Below are positions 35,739-48,000 of a stretch of 64,000 nucleotides of DNA, piece by piece. The position numbers and the translations under genes are program-made. The notes beneath the pieces are model-generated. The model was given only the letters and a program-made list of their open reading frames with translations, was not told the origin of the DNA and did not search any database. Origin of the DNA: Durusdinium trenchii (Eukaryota; Sar; Dinophyceae; Suessiales; Symbiodiniaceae); assembly GCA_963970005.1 (NCBI GenBank), contig CAXAMN010000003.1, positions 48,344 through 112,343 on the forward strand, given 5' to 3'. The first letter of the stretch is position 1. Each line of letters begins with the position of its first letter.

Positions 35739-38500
35739 ACGATTCTTAACCATGTTGACCGTGCCAAACTGGAGAAATTTCAGGTCGTCACCTGTCATGA
35801 CTCTTCAGCACCTGATGAGAAGCTCCGGGGAAGTCTGGGCTATTGGTCGGTAGGCCGGGCACTGAGTCGGAAGCGAGCCGACCGAATCTGAGGACTGGAT
35901 GCTGTGGTTGGATTCGGATTCCTATTTCACTGGCGACTTTTCTTCAAGAGGAGTTGCAGGATAGGCAGAGCAGGCAGGTACAGGCAGGTGCTTGCCTGCG
36001 CACCATGGACGTTGACCAGTCGACTTGGCCACCAAAGACCGGAGGCGTCACAGATCATTTGGCCCCCAAACGTGGCACGTTTTAGGTCTCAATCTGGGCC
36101 CAATGCTCAGACTGCCAAGGTGATGTGGAAGAGGATTTTGCTGCCAGAATGATTGAGCAGCAGGCGATCTTCGGTTATACGCACGTGGGACGAGAGGAGC
36201 GACTGAAGCACGACATCTCTTCAGATTTTGTTGTGCCTTGAGAACTGCATCTACAGTACATACTGGGCACAGCAGGGACCTTTTGGAAGACATTTGGTGG
36301 TGTCTACACATAGGGCATCTCATGATTTTCATACAAAACATCTGGGGACAGGACATGATCTGTGAATTCATTCATCTCACATACCTTCCTGGAGCAGAAC
36401 ACGGAAGTGCATGGCATGGTCTACGTGGAGGAAGACTATGAAATCCTCTACAAACAGGGTTTTGGACTCCACTTCCATGTCCACCATGCAAGTTCCAGGG
36501 AGAGTGACTGGTCAGAAGACTTCTCACTTCTTGTTTCTAATAGCAATGGTCTCCGAACTACTAGCGATGGCCTCCAACCTACTAGTACTGGCCTCCAACC
36601 TAATAGGGATCGCCTCCAACTCCAACCTTCTTCGAGGACGCTCCGGTGATCAAGAACCTCTTTGACGTCGCCCTACTCTTTGAAGCCGCCGAACTGGGAG
36701 GCAGCAAAGATCGTCCACCGGCCGCCATGTCCTTGGACGAAGGTGGTGTTTTGAATCAGGACCGTGCCTTCGAGGAGCGCGGGCAAAAAGGAAGTGGGCC
36801 TCGTTGGGGCGGCCAAATGAGGCTGTTGAAGGATGGGAGGTTCATTTTTCTCGAGGTAGTGGCAGTCGACTTTGCTGATGTTGTTACGCTTTTCTCCCAC
36901 CCACTCCGCGCAAAGCTTGCGCGCAAGCTTGCTTGATCTTGTATGTTGCATTTCCGCTGGAAGGACACATCAAAAAGGATCATTCAAGTCTGAAGGAACG
37001 CCCCATCCTCACCAAATCATATTCACCAAGCACAACGAATGCAGGGATGAGACGACGGCAGAAGCGATTTGAGATAGATCACTCTGGAACTCATTCAGGT
37101 CTGCTCATCGAGAGCAGGCAACTTCAACAGCTTGGGTCACTCAAACCAGAAGGCAATGTCAAGGTCTGCAAGCAGACAAACATGTGATTGACGTTGATAC
37201 TGGTATGTCTTGCCTAGTTCCGGCTGTGCAACGCCGATCGCCACGTCTTTCCCATCGTCCAGGAGGGTTTCAGCGAGACGGCGCAGAACACCTACTTCGA
37301 GCGGATCTTGTCGGTGACTGTTCGATGTTAGGCTGATCCCATGTTGATCCAAGGCCAAACCGTTATGATATCCATTGTATCTATTTGTATCTCACATTGG
37401 GCATATTGGGCTCTGAAGAGCACTTACAACTCCAAGATCAGCTTGAAAAACATATGTAATATATGTCAAAGAGTTCAAGATTCAAGCCTTTAACCTTCCT
37501 TTCCCACCAACACCTAACAACCCCTGTCAGACTCCCGAATAGACCCCCCCCCCCCCAAACGACCAGTTCCACGCTGAATCCCCGCGGAATCCCGCTGCAC
37601 CACCTTGGACATGTCGTCGAGTCGAGCGTGGCCACGGAGCTCGCTCCGAGGTGAACTCTCCGCTGGAACGTGGCCACGTGTTGCCTTTCAGCTCGCCGGC
37701 CTGGAAGGGACATGTCCCCTTGACCGAGCCTCGGCCTGGAGACACCCCCCGCCGCGCGTGTGCCGGGCAGGTCTTTGCCCGACTCTGCGCGGGGGGGGGG
37801 AGGTCGCGGGCGGGCCGCCGCCTGCGGTCGGTGGGTCGTGATGTGTGGGGTCTTTCGGAGACACCCGATGGACCGTGGCCCTGGCTGGGTAGACTGGTCC
37901 ATGTTCCTTCTTCCAGGGGGCCGGTTCACGCCTGGGAGGGCCTCTCTATTTGAACTACACACCCTTGGTGGTTATCATGTTTTGGTACGCCTGTAACCAG
38001 CTGGGTGGATGTTGTGGGACACAAAAAGCCTGTGTCATTTTCATTTCTGGGTGGATTCACTTGGCAAGGACATGATGATCCTGCACATCTCCAGCTTTCG
38101 CACTGATGCCTTGCGCAGATTCACTGTGCCACTCTCAGTCATCCAAAGCACCGGGAGGAAGGCGATGAGTCTGAGTCGATCGTGGAAGTCTGAGGCGATC
38201 GCTTCTGTGACGTCGCCCTTCCGAATTTCAGACCTCCTAATCACCACACTGGACTTTCACACCCAAATCAGCACCCCAACCTCACGACCTGTCACTGTCA
38301 CCCTGGCTTGGCATCATTTTTCGGTTGGCTCCCCCGAGCCAGCCGGCTCGCGTTGTGGCCGTCCAACCCGACCTGGATCCAGCTGCGGATCCTGCAGGAT
38401 TGGATCGATGAGTGGGGCGGCTGGTGGCTCTACCGCTGGGGGGATGCCGCCATCCGAGCGGTACAGGTCTGGCTGATGCTCGAGGCGGGCCCTGGAAAAG
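35739..38500 (+). CDS. GT15-like (Ktr/Mnt1-type) glycosyltransferase, partial exon set
   Basis: A sugar transferase of the nucleotide-sugar type; the yeast family adds alpha-1,2-mannose in the Golgi. Segments in family order: LEKFQVVTCHDSSAPDEK and YWSVGRAL (35757-35880); WMLWLDSDSYF with a DxD-type metal site (35893-35928); VEEDFAARMIEQQ then FGYTHVGRE (36120-36200); a FLEQNTEVHG stretch (about 36380); SSFRTDALRRF (about 38086-38120); and GGWWLYRWGDAAIRAV (about 38415-38465). The last matches the GGFYYERWGDAPVH signature of GT15. A GC-AG intron at 35933-36119 joins T-G-D-V in frame. Between 35866 and 35891 the frame changes by one base, from an indel or tiny intron. Exons at 36640-36730 and 37213-37318 may belong here but are unassigned. 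Start and end are unresolved. Confidence 0.6.
36528..36622. repeat. dispersed minisatellite, CTACTAGCGATGGCCTCCAA-like (copy B)
   Basis: Four degenerate units preceded by TTGTTTCTAATAGCAATGG, the same leader as the 27851-27950 copy. It lies inside an intron of the glycosyltransferase locus. Confidence 0.8.
37213..37318 (+). CDS. exon-like segment in the glycosyltransferase locus
   Basis: After CCTAG the frame reads FRLCNADRHVFPIVQEGF then SETAQNTYFERILSV, followed by a GTGACT donor candidate. It is clearly protein-like in composition but does not match GT15 blocks I know. It may belong to a fused or nested gene. Confidence 0.4.
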
Positions 38501-39650
38501 GGGCCCTGGAAGTAGGGCGGCAGTGGATGGTTTTGGAGGGTCCCATTTTTGGGTGGCCCACTTACTGTAGTGAGTCAGTGAATGGGTGAACTCTGCAAGA
38601 AATCATTTGCTTGATGAAATGCCTGCAACAAGAGATGTGCTCAAAAAGATTCACAAGCTGTACACTTCTCTTGAGTCTTCCGCATTTGTTGACCACTGGC
38701 AGCTGACAATCTGTGTGCTGTGTGACCACCAGGCGAGGGAATGCTATGAGTTTTCGGACCTGGCTTATGTACCTTGGATGTACATCCAGGAAAAACCACC
38801 CAATCTGTTCGCACCTGGAACAACCGAACACTAGGGAGAATCCAGGAGCTCGCAGCCTCCGTTTTCGATCCCAGACGTGTCGATCTCTCCGGGCTGTGCC
38901 CGAGGCGCATCAGCACTTCTGCCGCTGTGCCCGCGAGATCGACGCGCCCTGTACCTTCTTGGGCAGAGGAGCCAAGATCTTTCGATGGAGTTGCGAGAAA
39001 AAGCCGGAAGCCAGGAGTGTATGGAGACTCTATGGGATCTATGACCTATGGATGCCTATGGGCATATAGTTATATATTTTGTTGCTCTGGCTAGAGGTTT
39101 GTTTCATTCTGGAAGTATGGAGGTGTGGAACGATGATCCAGCAGCTAATACAATGGTCAGTTTTCGACTTCTACGCCAGCCATGGTTCAGAAGTCGCATG
39201 ACAAGAGAGCAAGAACAGTTTCGAAGCGATCGAGAAAATGCCATGCACTTGTTCCACACATTTGTCTTGGAACCGCTTCGAAGCCTTGTTCCACCAACAT
39301 CGGCTTCATGACCGTTCATGGATCAACTGCTTCTGAACGAAGAAAGAAGGCTCGTGGTGCCATGCCGGTCTCAGCCATGGGGTGCACCCTCGGATTCTTG
39401 CTGCTGAGCTGCGGACTTGCTGGTGTACCTTCCGAGATTGCCTCATACTTGGAGAGCCTGGGTGCATTTGGGATGGCCGAGGCGAAGGTATCGAACTCGC
39501 GGTTCTGTGGTTGATCCTTGACTCCTTTTTCCTTCGGAGGTTCTAGCAATTTCAGCATCTAAGCTGGATTGATCCGTTGAAGCAGCTTGAAGATTTGTAT
39601 GCAGTTTTATTCTTCCTTTCCCATCCTGCAGACACAACCAGCCTTCAGAC
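38501..39650. other. weak exon-like pieces, unassigned
   Basis: A frame at about 38850-38960 reads AVPEAHQHFCRCAREIDAPC and could be a downstream exon. The rest has only short overlapping frames. (TATA)-rich sequence lies at 39065-39078. Confidence 0.3.
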
Positions 39651-39679
39651 ACGACCTCCTCAAACGGTCCATTCTTGAG

Positions 39680-39815
39680 GATCCAACAGCACAAAGAGGC
39701 TGCAGAGAAACTGGATTTCGAAGACAAGGCCATTTTGGAGGGCTTGGTGGCAGTGGAAAAGGCCCATCAAGAAGATGTGGTTTTGTATCCTGGCCGGCCT
39801 ACAACGCAGAGCTTC
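39680..39815 (+). CDS. exon-like segment, unknown
   Basis: After an AACAG acceptor candidate (about 39690), the frame reads HKEAAEKLDFEDKAILEGLV then AVEKAHQEDVVLYPGRPT, a charged helical segment with good coding character. The frame later runs into T-rich intron-like sequence and stops near 39835. No family is recognised. Confidence 0.45.
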
Positions 39816-39859
39816 GTTTGTTTCTTTATTTTTTAGATTCAAGTATAGTCTACATGTTT

Positions 39860-39904
39860 AGGTAGTGGTTGTGGTTGTGGTTGTTGTTGTTGTTGTTGTT
39901 GTCG
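39860..39904. repeat. (GTGGTT)/(GTT)n microsatellite
   Basis: GTGGTTGTGGTTGTGGTTGT followed by (TGT)n. Confidence 0.9.
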
Positions 39905-40034
39905 TCCGGATGCTTAGTTGGATGGTGCATGGTCACCTGTTTCTGCACCCTCGTCGGCTGGGGTGGAGATACGATTTTCTGACCGCCTCCTTCTGGGCCC
40001 AGGTATCATGCTGTTCCATTCTCCATCTACATGC

Positions 40035-40290
40035 TGAGTTGGATCTGGAACGGTGTCTCACGAGACCATGCTTTGACACTTGGCAGCGCATTGGACCTGC
40101 CCACGTCACACCACGCCACGTCGTCGACGACACGCCGGTCGGTGCCGGGCGCCCCAGGAAATGGGAGGTGTTGGACGTCAATGCGCCGTATCCCATCGGG
40201 AAGATGCCACTGAGCATCCGCGTGTTCGATGGGAGCAAGCAGTTCCCATCCTTCAGCGCACCTGACCCTGCGGTTTCTGAGCAGAAGTAT
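40035..40290 (+). CDS. exon-like segment, unknown
   Basis: The frame reads VVDDTPVGAGRPRKWEVLDV, then APYPIGKMPLSIRVFDGS and FPSFSAPDPAVSEQ. A GC-rich coding-type composition ends near a GA donor candidate (CA|GAAGTATG). It may continue the exon at 39680-39815 by strand and order. No known domain. Confidence 0.4.
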
Positions 40291-40323
40291 GTACATTCTG
40301 TTGGCCTCTGGGTTCACACTTGA

Positions 40324-43300
40324 TTGTTTCAAGTGCTGGGTTCTCTTGGATTCTAGTCCAAAGAATGCATGCGAGATCACTCAGATGTGAATGCGTGTGT
40401 TTGTGCATCAACACCTACCATATTTTACCCGGCCTTCTAAGAAAAAAAGACCACGCAGAAACTGCGGAGATGCCTGAAACACAGGATACTGCCTCTGCCT
40501 GTTGTAACCCCCTGAAACACCGGATACTGCCTACTCCAATGAAAAGGACTAGAGGTACAGCGACTCCCTAGACCTCCCGACCGCCTCGACCTCTGCTTGT
40601 GCCTCAGGTGTGCCCTCCTCCCACGGGATTTGCTGAGGTAGCTGAGGCGTCGCGAAGGGGGTAGAAATCGGGAGAGGCAGCACCGAAGGTGAGTTCCAGG
40701 TGGATTTCTGGTGCGAAACATCGCTCTTGGTGGAGGATGAAAGACATCCCAGCCCTCAGAAGGTCGAAGTGCGGGTCCTGAAATGGAAGGTCCGAAACGC
40801 CGGGGTCTCGTCTCGGCCGTTCGCCTCACACAGCCGTTCCGGTCGAACAACGCCAGACGTGTCTTGGGAGGTGGATCATCCAGAGGTGTTCGTCGGCCGC
40901 ATTGTCGCTGGCTTAGAACCTGGAAGAACCGACCGGACGTGTCAGCAGACGTCCCAACACTCCTGTGGACTCCATATATTTGTGGCCTCCTCCCAGAGGG
41001 GCCCTTACGGTTGACCTCCCAAACGGGACCCCCTGTCAAGTCCAGGTGTCCCGGTGCCACCGACCAAGGTTGGCTCGAGCAGCAGAAAAGTCCAGGTGAA
41101 GAATGGACACGAACAGAAGGAGACTCCAACTGACTGGGCTTTTCTTTAGACTGGGACGAATCAGTGGCTAGGGTTGCCTGTTTTTGGCCAGTTTCGGGGT
41201 GTTGGGTGGCTTGCCATTTGCGCAATGACTATGTTTAAAGGTCTCGTGGAGGTCCTCCTTCAAGCATTCGCATTTTGCGGTGCATCTATTTTATGGCTGT
41301 TCTCATGGGTGTGTGAATTGATTTTTTGTCCAATGGTGTCGAGGTTTTCTTGACATGATGCTCCGAAAGTCTTGCCTCTGCTTGCTGCTCTGAATCTCCC
41401 CAGCCTCTCTGACGTGGTCTTCTTGGCATGGTTTATTGATCTGTATTGGCGAGGAGTATTCGTTGAACTCATCATCCGGCTGCTTCCCCCTGGTGCATCT
41501 TGGCACATGTGGAAAGCCCTCGCTGACCAGGAAGGGGAGGCTTTTCACACAGATGTCTTTCTGTACCCAAGAGGAGCGTATCTTGATGCAAGCACGACCA
41601 ACCTCCGCTTCATTGCTATGAGGCAACATGCCATTAACCTGTAGTACACATTGAACAAATTTAGTCTCCTCATGAAAGCTTGTTTGTTCAATCTTCTCAG
41701 GCACCACCAGAGTGGGATTGGACAGTATCTTCAAAACCTCTCCAACCCATCTACTTCACCGTCCGCCCCTTTGCAAGACATGTCGTCATTCCATGTCATG
41801 CCGAGTCATGCCGAGTCCCACCGATCCGCGGCCTTCGGGAACGGCTCGCACTCTCGCGTCGCCCGTCGCCGTCCGCCGAGGTACCTGGGCAAAGTGAAGC
41901 AGGCGAAGTATGTGGACAGTCTGATGGAAGAACAGCCGCTGTGCAGCAGACGGTTGGGAATCGTTGGCTCTTGAGCATTCTCTTGAGCAGCAAACCTCCC
42001 GCATGCGCCCTCTCCAGGTGAATCGTTTGAGGGTTGCATGCTGAAAACACTGCGCCATCCCATTCGTTTGACCAGTGTCGTTGACCATGGAGGTTGGCCG
42101 ACCCAACTTCCGTGTCCAGGTTGGTGGAACATGGAGTCATCAATGCATCGGACTTCCAGCAATACTGCGAAGCTTGGATTCTGACCGTGCCGGGCCTGCC
42201 GGGGTGCTTGCCGGTCGCGCGAAAGGGCCCGGTGCGAAAGCACCGCCCAGGAAGCGTGTGGCTTTTCGGCCTCCAAGTGAGCTGGGTGTCTAGGAGAGCT
42301 TCACGGATCTGAGTGCACCTTGGCACACTCAAGGCAGAGGGGTTGCATCCGTCATCATCCGTCACTGACTCACTCCAGGGCGGATTCAGTTCGGGTTTGT
42401 GCGGGTGAGTTTGGTGCAGGTTGATGAGTTCTCGTCATTGCTTTCCCTCAGACTCATAGTCATTTCCTGCTCCATGACGTTGAGCATCAGACATGGAGGG
42501 GAATCGTATGGCTTTATACACCACCTACCTTTCGATTCGTTTGGTTCAACGTGCCTCGTACCTCGCGTTCCTCTCTCCTTGAGGAGAAGCTCGGTGTCTG
42601 GAAGGACGAGCACAACACACCCGACCACATTGCTGGAGTACGTGAGCGGCCACTGGGCACAGCTGTTCAAACAGTGCAGTGCATTTTCTTTTTCAATAGT
42701 TTTTGTGCAGATGACGGTTATACGGTTATTTGTCAGATAACGTAATGAAAAACTGACACGTCACAACTGCCACGGCTTCAGACAAGCAGTTTGGAAACTG
42801 GACATTAGGTGTGTGTGCGTTTCTTTGTTTGCTTGGAAACTGTCCGTTTTGGATACTTTGAGTCAGACATTGTCCTCTTAGGCTCGGCGTCTTTTGTAGC
42901 CGAAGTTCGACAGCAGAACACACCACTTTTGCGGGAAATTCTCAAGCATAAATTGTTACTTGTAAATGTAATGGGGCTAATACTTGATCAACGGTAGAAG
43001 CAGATAAGATGATTGCAATGCAACACTGCATGCCCCTTGCACAGGTTTGAACAAGAATGTTCAGGTCTGCTTGGGACGAGCTCGCAGCCCCAGTAGACTA
43101 CACACTTTCTCTCTCTCTCTCTCAGAATTGCGCCCCTCTTCTAATGGGACAACATGCCGCGTGTGTTCCAAGTCTAGAAGACAATCACAGGGTCATGCTT
43201 GTTGCCCACCTCGTTCTGACCTGAGAACATGGTGCAATTTTTGTAGAAACGGTCCACATTTTGCAAGATCCTCGTTTCTGTGCCACTTGCGAACCAAACC

Positions 43301-43490
43301 TCTCATCTGCTTCTCCACCTGGAGTACCCGACGATCACAAGTTTGGCGGACATTTTGAAGCCGTACAACCCACGGATCATCAAGGGGATCCACTTGCGCT
43401 CCCAATGCCCTGATTTACACAGAACTTGAAAGTGATGCTTTCCACAACCTAGGTCATCACGCTTTTCATGCCGCGGAGGGGTGTGTTACA
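40324..43490. other. no supportable gene
   Basis: Many overlapping short frames occur on both strands. At 41800-42300 three frames are open at once in GC-rich DNA and none is distinguishable. No repeat array or RNA gene is recognised apart from a CT run at 43102-43123. Confidence 0.45.
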
Positions 43491-44108
43491 TTGAAGATAT
43501 GGAAGATGTGCAAGAAAGCATCCCTTGAGAATGGTGAAGCAGCCAAGTCAATGGACACTTTCACCAGACGCGGACTCCGCAGGGGTTCCGTCGGCTTCGG
43601 TCGAGCTTCGCGTTTTGGGTCCATGAGGCTCTTGTCGGTGAACCTGAACATCTTTGGCTCCGAAAGCTGGGCGGAGTCCAGTTGGGAGATCTTCCGAAAA
43701 GGGGTGGCTGAGCGCGAATGCGGACCTGACGGAGGTTTTTTGGGGAGGTTTGAGGAATTTCTGGGAGCAGAAAAAGGGAGCAGAAAAAAGGGGAAGAAGA
43801 AACATCCGCGAGGCTGGAGAGCACCCGAACTTCCTGTGATGTTATGGTTCAGAGATGAGGCAAAACAACTTTATAGCAGTTTTTCCCTCCAACAGGAGTT
43901 GGGTGGGAACATTGCATGGTCAAAATTTGACCAGATACACTATGAAGGTGGTCATGTACCATTGCGCCATTGCGAAAGGACAAGGACAATATTCCTGCCG
44001 CCGTCGTGCAAACACTACTTAGTGAAGCTGCGTGCCATGAAGCATTTCGCATGCCGGCTCCCAACTGGCATGACACCCTCACTGGACTCTCTTAGGGTGC
44101 CACTTTAA
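43491..44108 (+). CDS. 205-codon ORF, unknown
   Basis: This is the longest unbroken non-repeat ORF between 28000 and 50000. As drawn it starts with a non-ATG codon. The region after it (MKIWKMCKKASLENGEAAKS) is basic, 120-135 is a K/R-rich cluster (KGSRKKGKKKHPRGW), and the second half is neutral (FRDEAKQLYSSFSLQQELGG). A competing minus-strand frame covers 43548-43824. No motif is recognised. It may be one or two exons joined by chance openness. Confidence 0.3.
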   Translation: MKIWKMCKKASLENGEAAKSMDTFTRRGLRRGSVGFGRASRFGSMRLLSVNLNIFGSESWAESSWEIFRKGVAERECGPDGGFLGRFEEFLGAEKGSRKKGKKKHPRGWRAPELPVMLWFRDEAKQLYSSFSLQQELGGNIAWSKFDQIHYEGGHVPLRHCERTRTIFLPPSCKHYLVKLRAMKHFACRLPTGMTPSLDSLRVPL

Positions 44109-44563
44109 AGTTTGACATTCAAGCCTTGCTAGTTTGGTGCGCTTGTGGTCCCTGTGGTCCTGTTGTGGTCCCTGTGGTCCTGTGTGCAAGTTTTAGAGCC
44201 CTTGGAACACACGTGAGTTGTCACGTGTCTGCTGGGTGGTCTATGCTTGCAGAGCTCTTGATTAGAGTGTTTCTAGAGTGCAGATATGTTCAGCAACCAT
44301 GTCAAGCAAACAGTTATATAAGCAACTCCGACAATTGGAGTTTCCCAGAAGCTGTTAAACAATGCAAGCTGGGCCCAGCCACTTGGCTCAGATTTTGGAG
44401 ACAAATGAGGTGTCGCTTCACCACTCTGGCCTGGGCGGAGCTGTCCCCTTCATGGATGATATCTTATCTGCTCTCCAGGCGCGTGCGTTGCCTGTGAGTT
44501 GTAGATGACTGTAGAAGGCAGCCTTCTTAAGGCAGCTAAGAAGGATCAGAAACCGGACTGCAG

Positions 44564-44723
44564 TTGGTGCAAAAGCTCGAGAACAGGGTCTATTGGACAC
44601 TCCTCCGGGAAAAAAGCAGCAATATCATTCGCCAGGTCGATGAAGAGGTTACCAGCCTGGTTGGCCAACAAATGGAGCTGATCAATTGCATCACAGGATT
44701 CGTGGAGCAAAATCGAAGAACTG
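44564..44723 (+). CDS. internal exon with strong donor, unknown protein
   Basis: A CTGCAG acceptor at 44558-44563 and a GTAAGT donor at 44724 bracket a frame reading LVQKLENRVYWTLLREKSSN, then QVDEEVTSLVGQQMEL and INCITGFVEQNRRT. The composition is helical, possibly coiled coil. The other two frames are less protein-like. Family unknown. Confidence 0.55.
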
Positions 44724-45089
44724 GTAAGTCAACGAATCAGTGATTCGAATATGTCATCATTTGGTGTTCAAGGGAGCTAGGAAAGCACGCCAGTCCCATC
44801 GAGAGCACCTTGAATCAAGTGCTTTCATCAAAGTGTACAATCGGATGGTCTGGAGTCTGGAGAGTGGGGCAGTATCTTTTTCAACTTACTGTAGTTGCTG
44901 TAGTTGCTGTGTCATAGCACAATTTGCAATGCTGCAAATCAGCGTAGGGTCACTTTTGGACGAGAAACTTTGCGTTCGAATGGCTTCTTCTTGCCACAAA
45001 TTCGCTTCAGCATTGGTTGACAAACACGCCACTAACAGGTCACATGGACGGCACCTGGATGAGGGGTTTGGGCCAGCTCCCTGAATTGA

Positions 45090-48000
45090 GGAAACCGTAC
45101 ATCGAACGATTTTAATGGCAAGTGCGAAGCGCTTTGGAAAGAGCGATGGTCTTTGGCCAGTTGTTCAAGCCAGGAGCATCCCAATGAGTGCCTTGGCAGG
45201 AACAACTTTCTCTTTCTTTGGGGTTCCCATTTTCCGGCGACTCCAGGTGTCACTAATGCCTTTAGTGATTCAGCCGGCAAATTCCTATTGACATTTGTCC
45301 TTTTGTGGTTCGAGTCGGAGATTCATGCTATGTTTTTGAAACGGCATCGTTTCGCTCTCGCTCTCGCTTTCGCTCTCGCTCTCGCTTTCGCTCTCGCGCT
45401 CTCGCTCTCTTTGTTTTCGCACATTCTCTTTTCTTCCTTGTTCGTGGCATGAGCATGTTGCGGCTGCAGCAGTGATGTCTCACCCTGGTTTTGCATATGT
45501 TGCGAGCAGCTGTGTAATGTAACTATGCACATATGGGGAATTTCAGGTGTTGCACTGTAGTCCTTCACTGGTGCAAGGGTTTTTTCATCTCAGGGCTCTG
45601 AGTCGATGATGAAATCTGCACACGCCGACTGAAAACCACTCGAATCTGGGCGCCTCGTGTGCTGGCTTCTGCGCCTGGACGGTCGACCGTCGGGTCGCTC
45701 CCAACACATTGGTCGTGTGGCAGACGGACACGTCCCAGTCGTGTGGTGGGAACAGTGGACCACCCAGAACCCACCGGGTCGCTCCCAGCGCCAGCCACGA
45801 GCGGAGCGCCGAGCTCGGCGAGTTGCAATGACCCCAAGATAGAGAAACGCCGGAGTGTTGCAGTGAAAACAAGAACGCTACGAGCCACCGAGCTTCCCTC
45901 AGTTGCTTTCCGTTTTCATCATTTTGGCTTACAGAGCCCTTGGTTTTGGCTTGGAATCCTAGGCTCGAGGTGAATGACCCCTGGATGCCTGCAGAAAAGT
46001 GCCACAAGACCATCGTTGGCACTAGTGCCACTTGGTAGTAAAGATTGGATGTTCGGCAGTGCTTCCACAGTATTGGTCTTGGAACCCTCAGCCAAATGAC
46101 ATCTGCTGTAGCCTCAACTGAATCGTTAGGCCTCCCAATCATTTGCTTGCGGTGCAAACTCTTACTGGACCACTGCGGGTAACCATAAGAGTCATATGCA
46201 CAGTTTGGCTGAGGTCCTCATGACTGGTCTTGCATTTTCCCCTTCATGTTAGTTAGTCAGGTTCATCCGTTCAGTTCAAGAGAGCTTGGGCAGCTTGAGA
46301 GCTTGGGTCGCTTGGATGGATAAGCATTCATGTCCTTTGATTTCAACATGTTCTGCCCAAGGACAACAAGAAATGCGGTACCGACATCATGATGCAATTA
46401 ATCTTTCCGCCGCTGGGCCTGTTCTTTGCAAGAAGGACTGTGTTCGGCAACACTACGCAAAGATGGTGCAGCCCAAAAGGATTCATTGGACTCCACACCT
46501 ATATAGTCATTTGGGACAATGCGGCATCCAGGCTGTTCCTCCACCTGACAATCCCTTGTCAGCTCTGAATGATCAAATGTCAGGATGGCCATGCTTTTGG
46601 TTCCGTGTGGCTCCAAAGAACGACGACGTATTGTTTTATTGTTATTATTATTACTACTATTCTATTTTTTCCAGTGTTCTTCTGATCCTGGAGTCAGAAC
46701 GATGTATTGCATGTTTTTTTTGTTTGTTTATTAAGATTATTTTTATTACTATATTTATTATTATTCTTCTTCTTCTTCTTATTTTTTTTTAAATTATGCA
46801 TACGTACATGCAATATGTTTTCATGTATTCAGTGCATTCGATGTATTTCACCTTTTGATTCGTTGTTCCTTCATCTCTGAGACGCGACCTTGCGGAACAG
46901 CTGGTCTACATCAGTGGTGCAGGTGGGGAGTGGTTGCGGAATAGCTCGTCAAAGCAACCGGAGCTTTACTGGGTGTGTCCCAGTAAACCAGTAAACCCGT
47001 AACAGTCGATCAAGGATTATTTTAGAGAAAGGCCTCCAACCGAACCATCATCATTCATTGGGCCCAGGAAATGGGATGATATACCCAATTTATTTCCAAG
47101 TTTTGGCGGTGTGAAGGAAGTCTACCTTGATTTTTGACTCATAACCCGAAGAAAGCAAGGCTGTCTTCGTCGAAAAGTTGTTCTTGCGAGCTTCCATGAG
47201 GTGGAATACCTCGGGATGAGTTTTCCAAGTTCTTGCCGGCATATGTGCCCAGGCTGCCTCAGATTTCAACATGTTCTTCTGCACATGGAACAGTCCATGT
47301 GCTTTGCGATGGAGGGAACTTTTGGATTTTTGGATGCCTGTATAGCTTGAAACTTTCTTGGTGGGTTGTAGAAAACGGATGTGAAACACATTGAAACACC
47401 TATTCACTGGTCCATTCACTGGTTCTGCATTGGATTTGCATACGTGCTGGGGACAATCATCAAAAACAAACCTTCTTAGTCCTGAGTCTTTGCCTTAATA
47501 TCAATTCTGTTCGTGTATCATTTGTCACAGCCACAGTGGCCGATCGATACTGCCCCACAAATTGATCCGTCCAAACAAAACCAGCTCCAGCCCTCTTTTG
47601 AGGTATGGATATGTGTCGATAGCCGGCTCTTAAGGATGAATTGAAGAACACTGCCGCTGGCGATGGACACCAGGGGCGAATACTGCTCAAAGGTGATGTT
47701 TTCTGCAGAGGTCTGAGATCCTTTGCCGCATTCTGGCGATCGGATAGGCAAGTGAGCGACTAAGGGAACCTAGCCATTTAGCATTTCTTAAGGCCAATCA
47801 CAGCACAGTCAGTAGTTTGGCCTTGCTTCTTTTTGTGGTCAACTTTGAACATTTCAGCCTAAAAAGGCTGGCGATTCCAGGGTTAAAATCTGGGCGGTGA
47901 AACGTGGTCACGTTTCGTTTCATCCGGCTTGAAAAAACAGCTACGAGGATCGACTTTTGCATCACACTCGGGACTTTTTCGAGATGAGTTGCTCATGACG

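Noticed and set aside
37591..37953. Several overlapping GC-rich ORFs on both strands
   Set aside because: Up to four frames are open over the same GC-rich bases, with CGTGGCCACG-type palindromes; none has a motif.
41651..42365. Overlapping ORFs of 100-190 codons on both strands
   Set aside because: Open in multiple frames because of base composition; no domain, no splice pattern and mutually exclusive.
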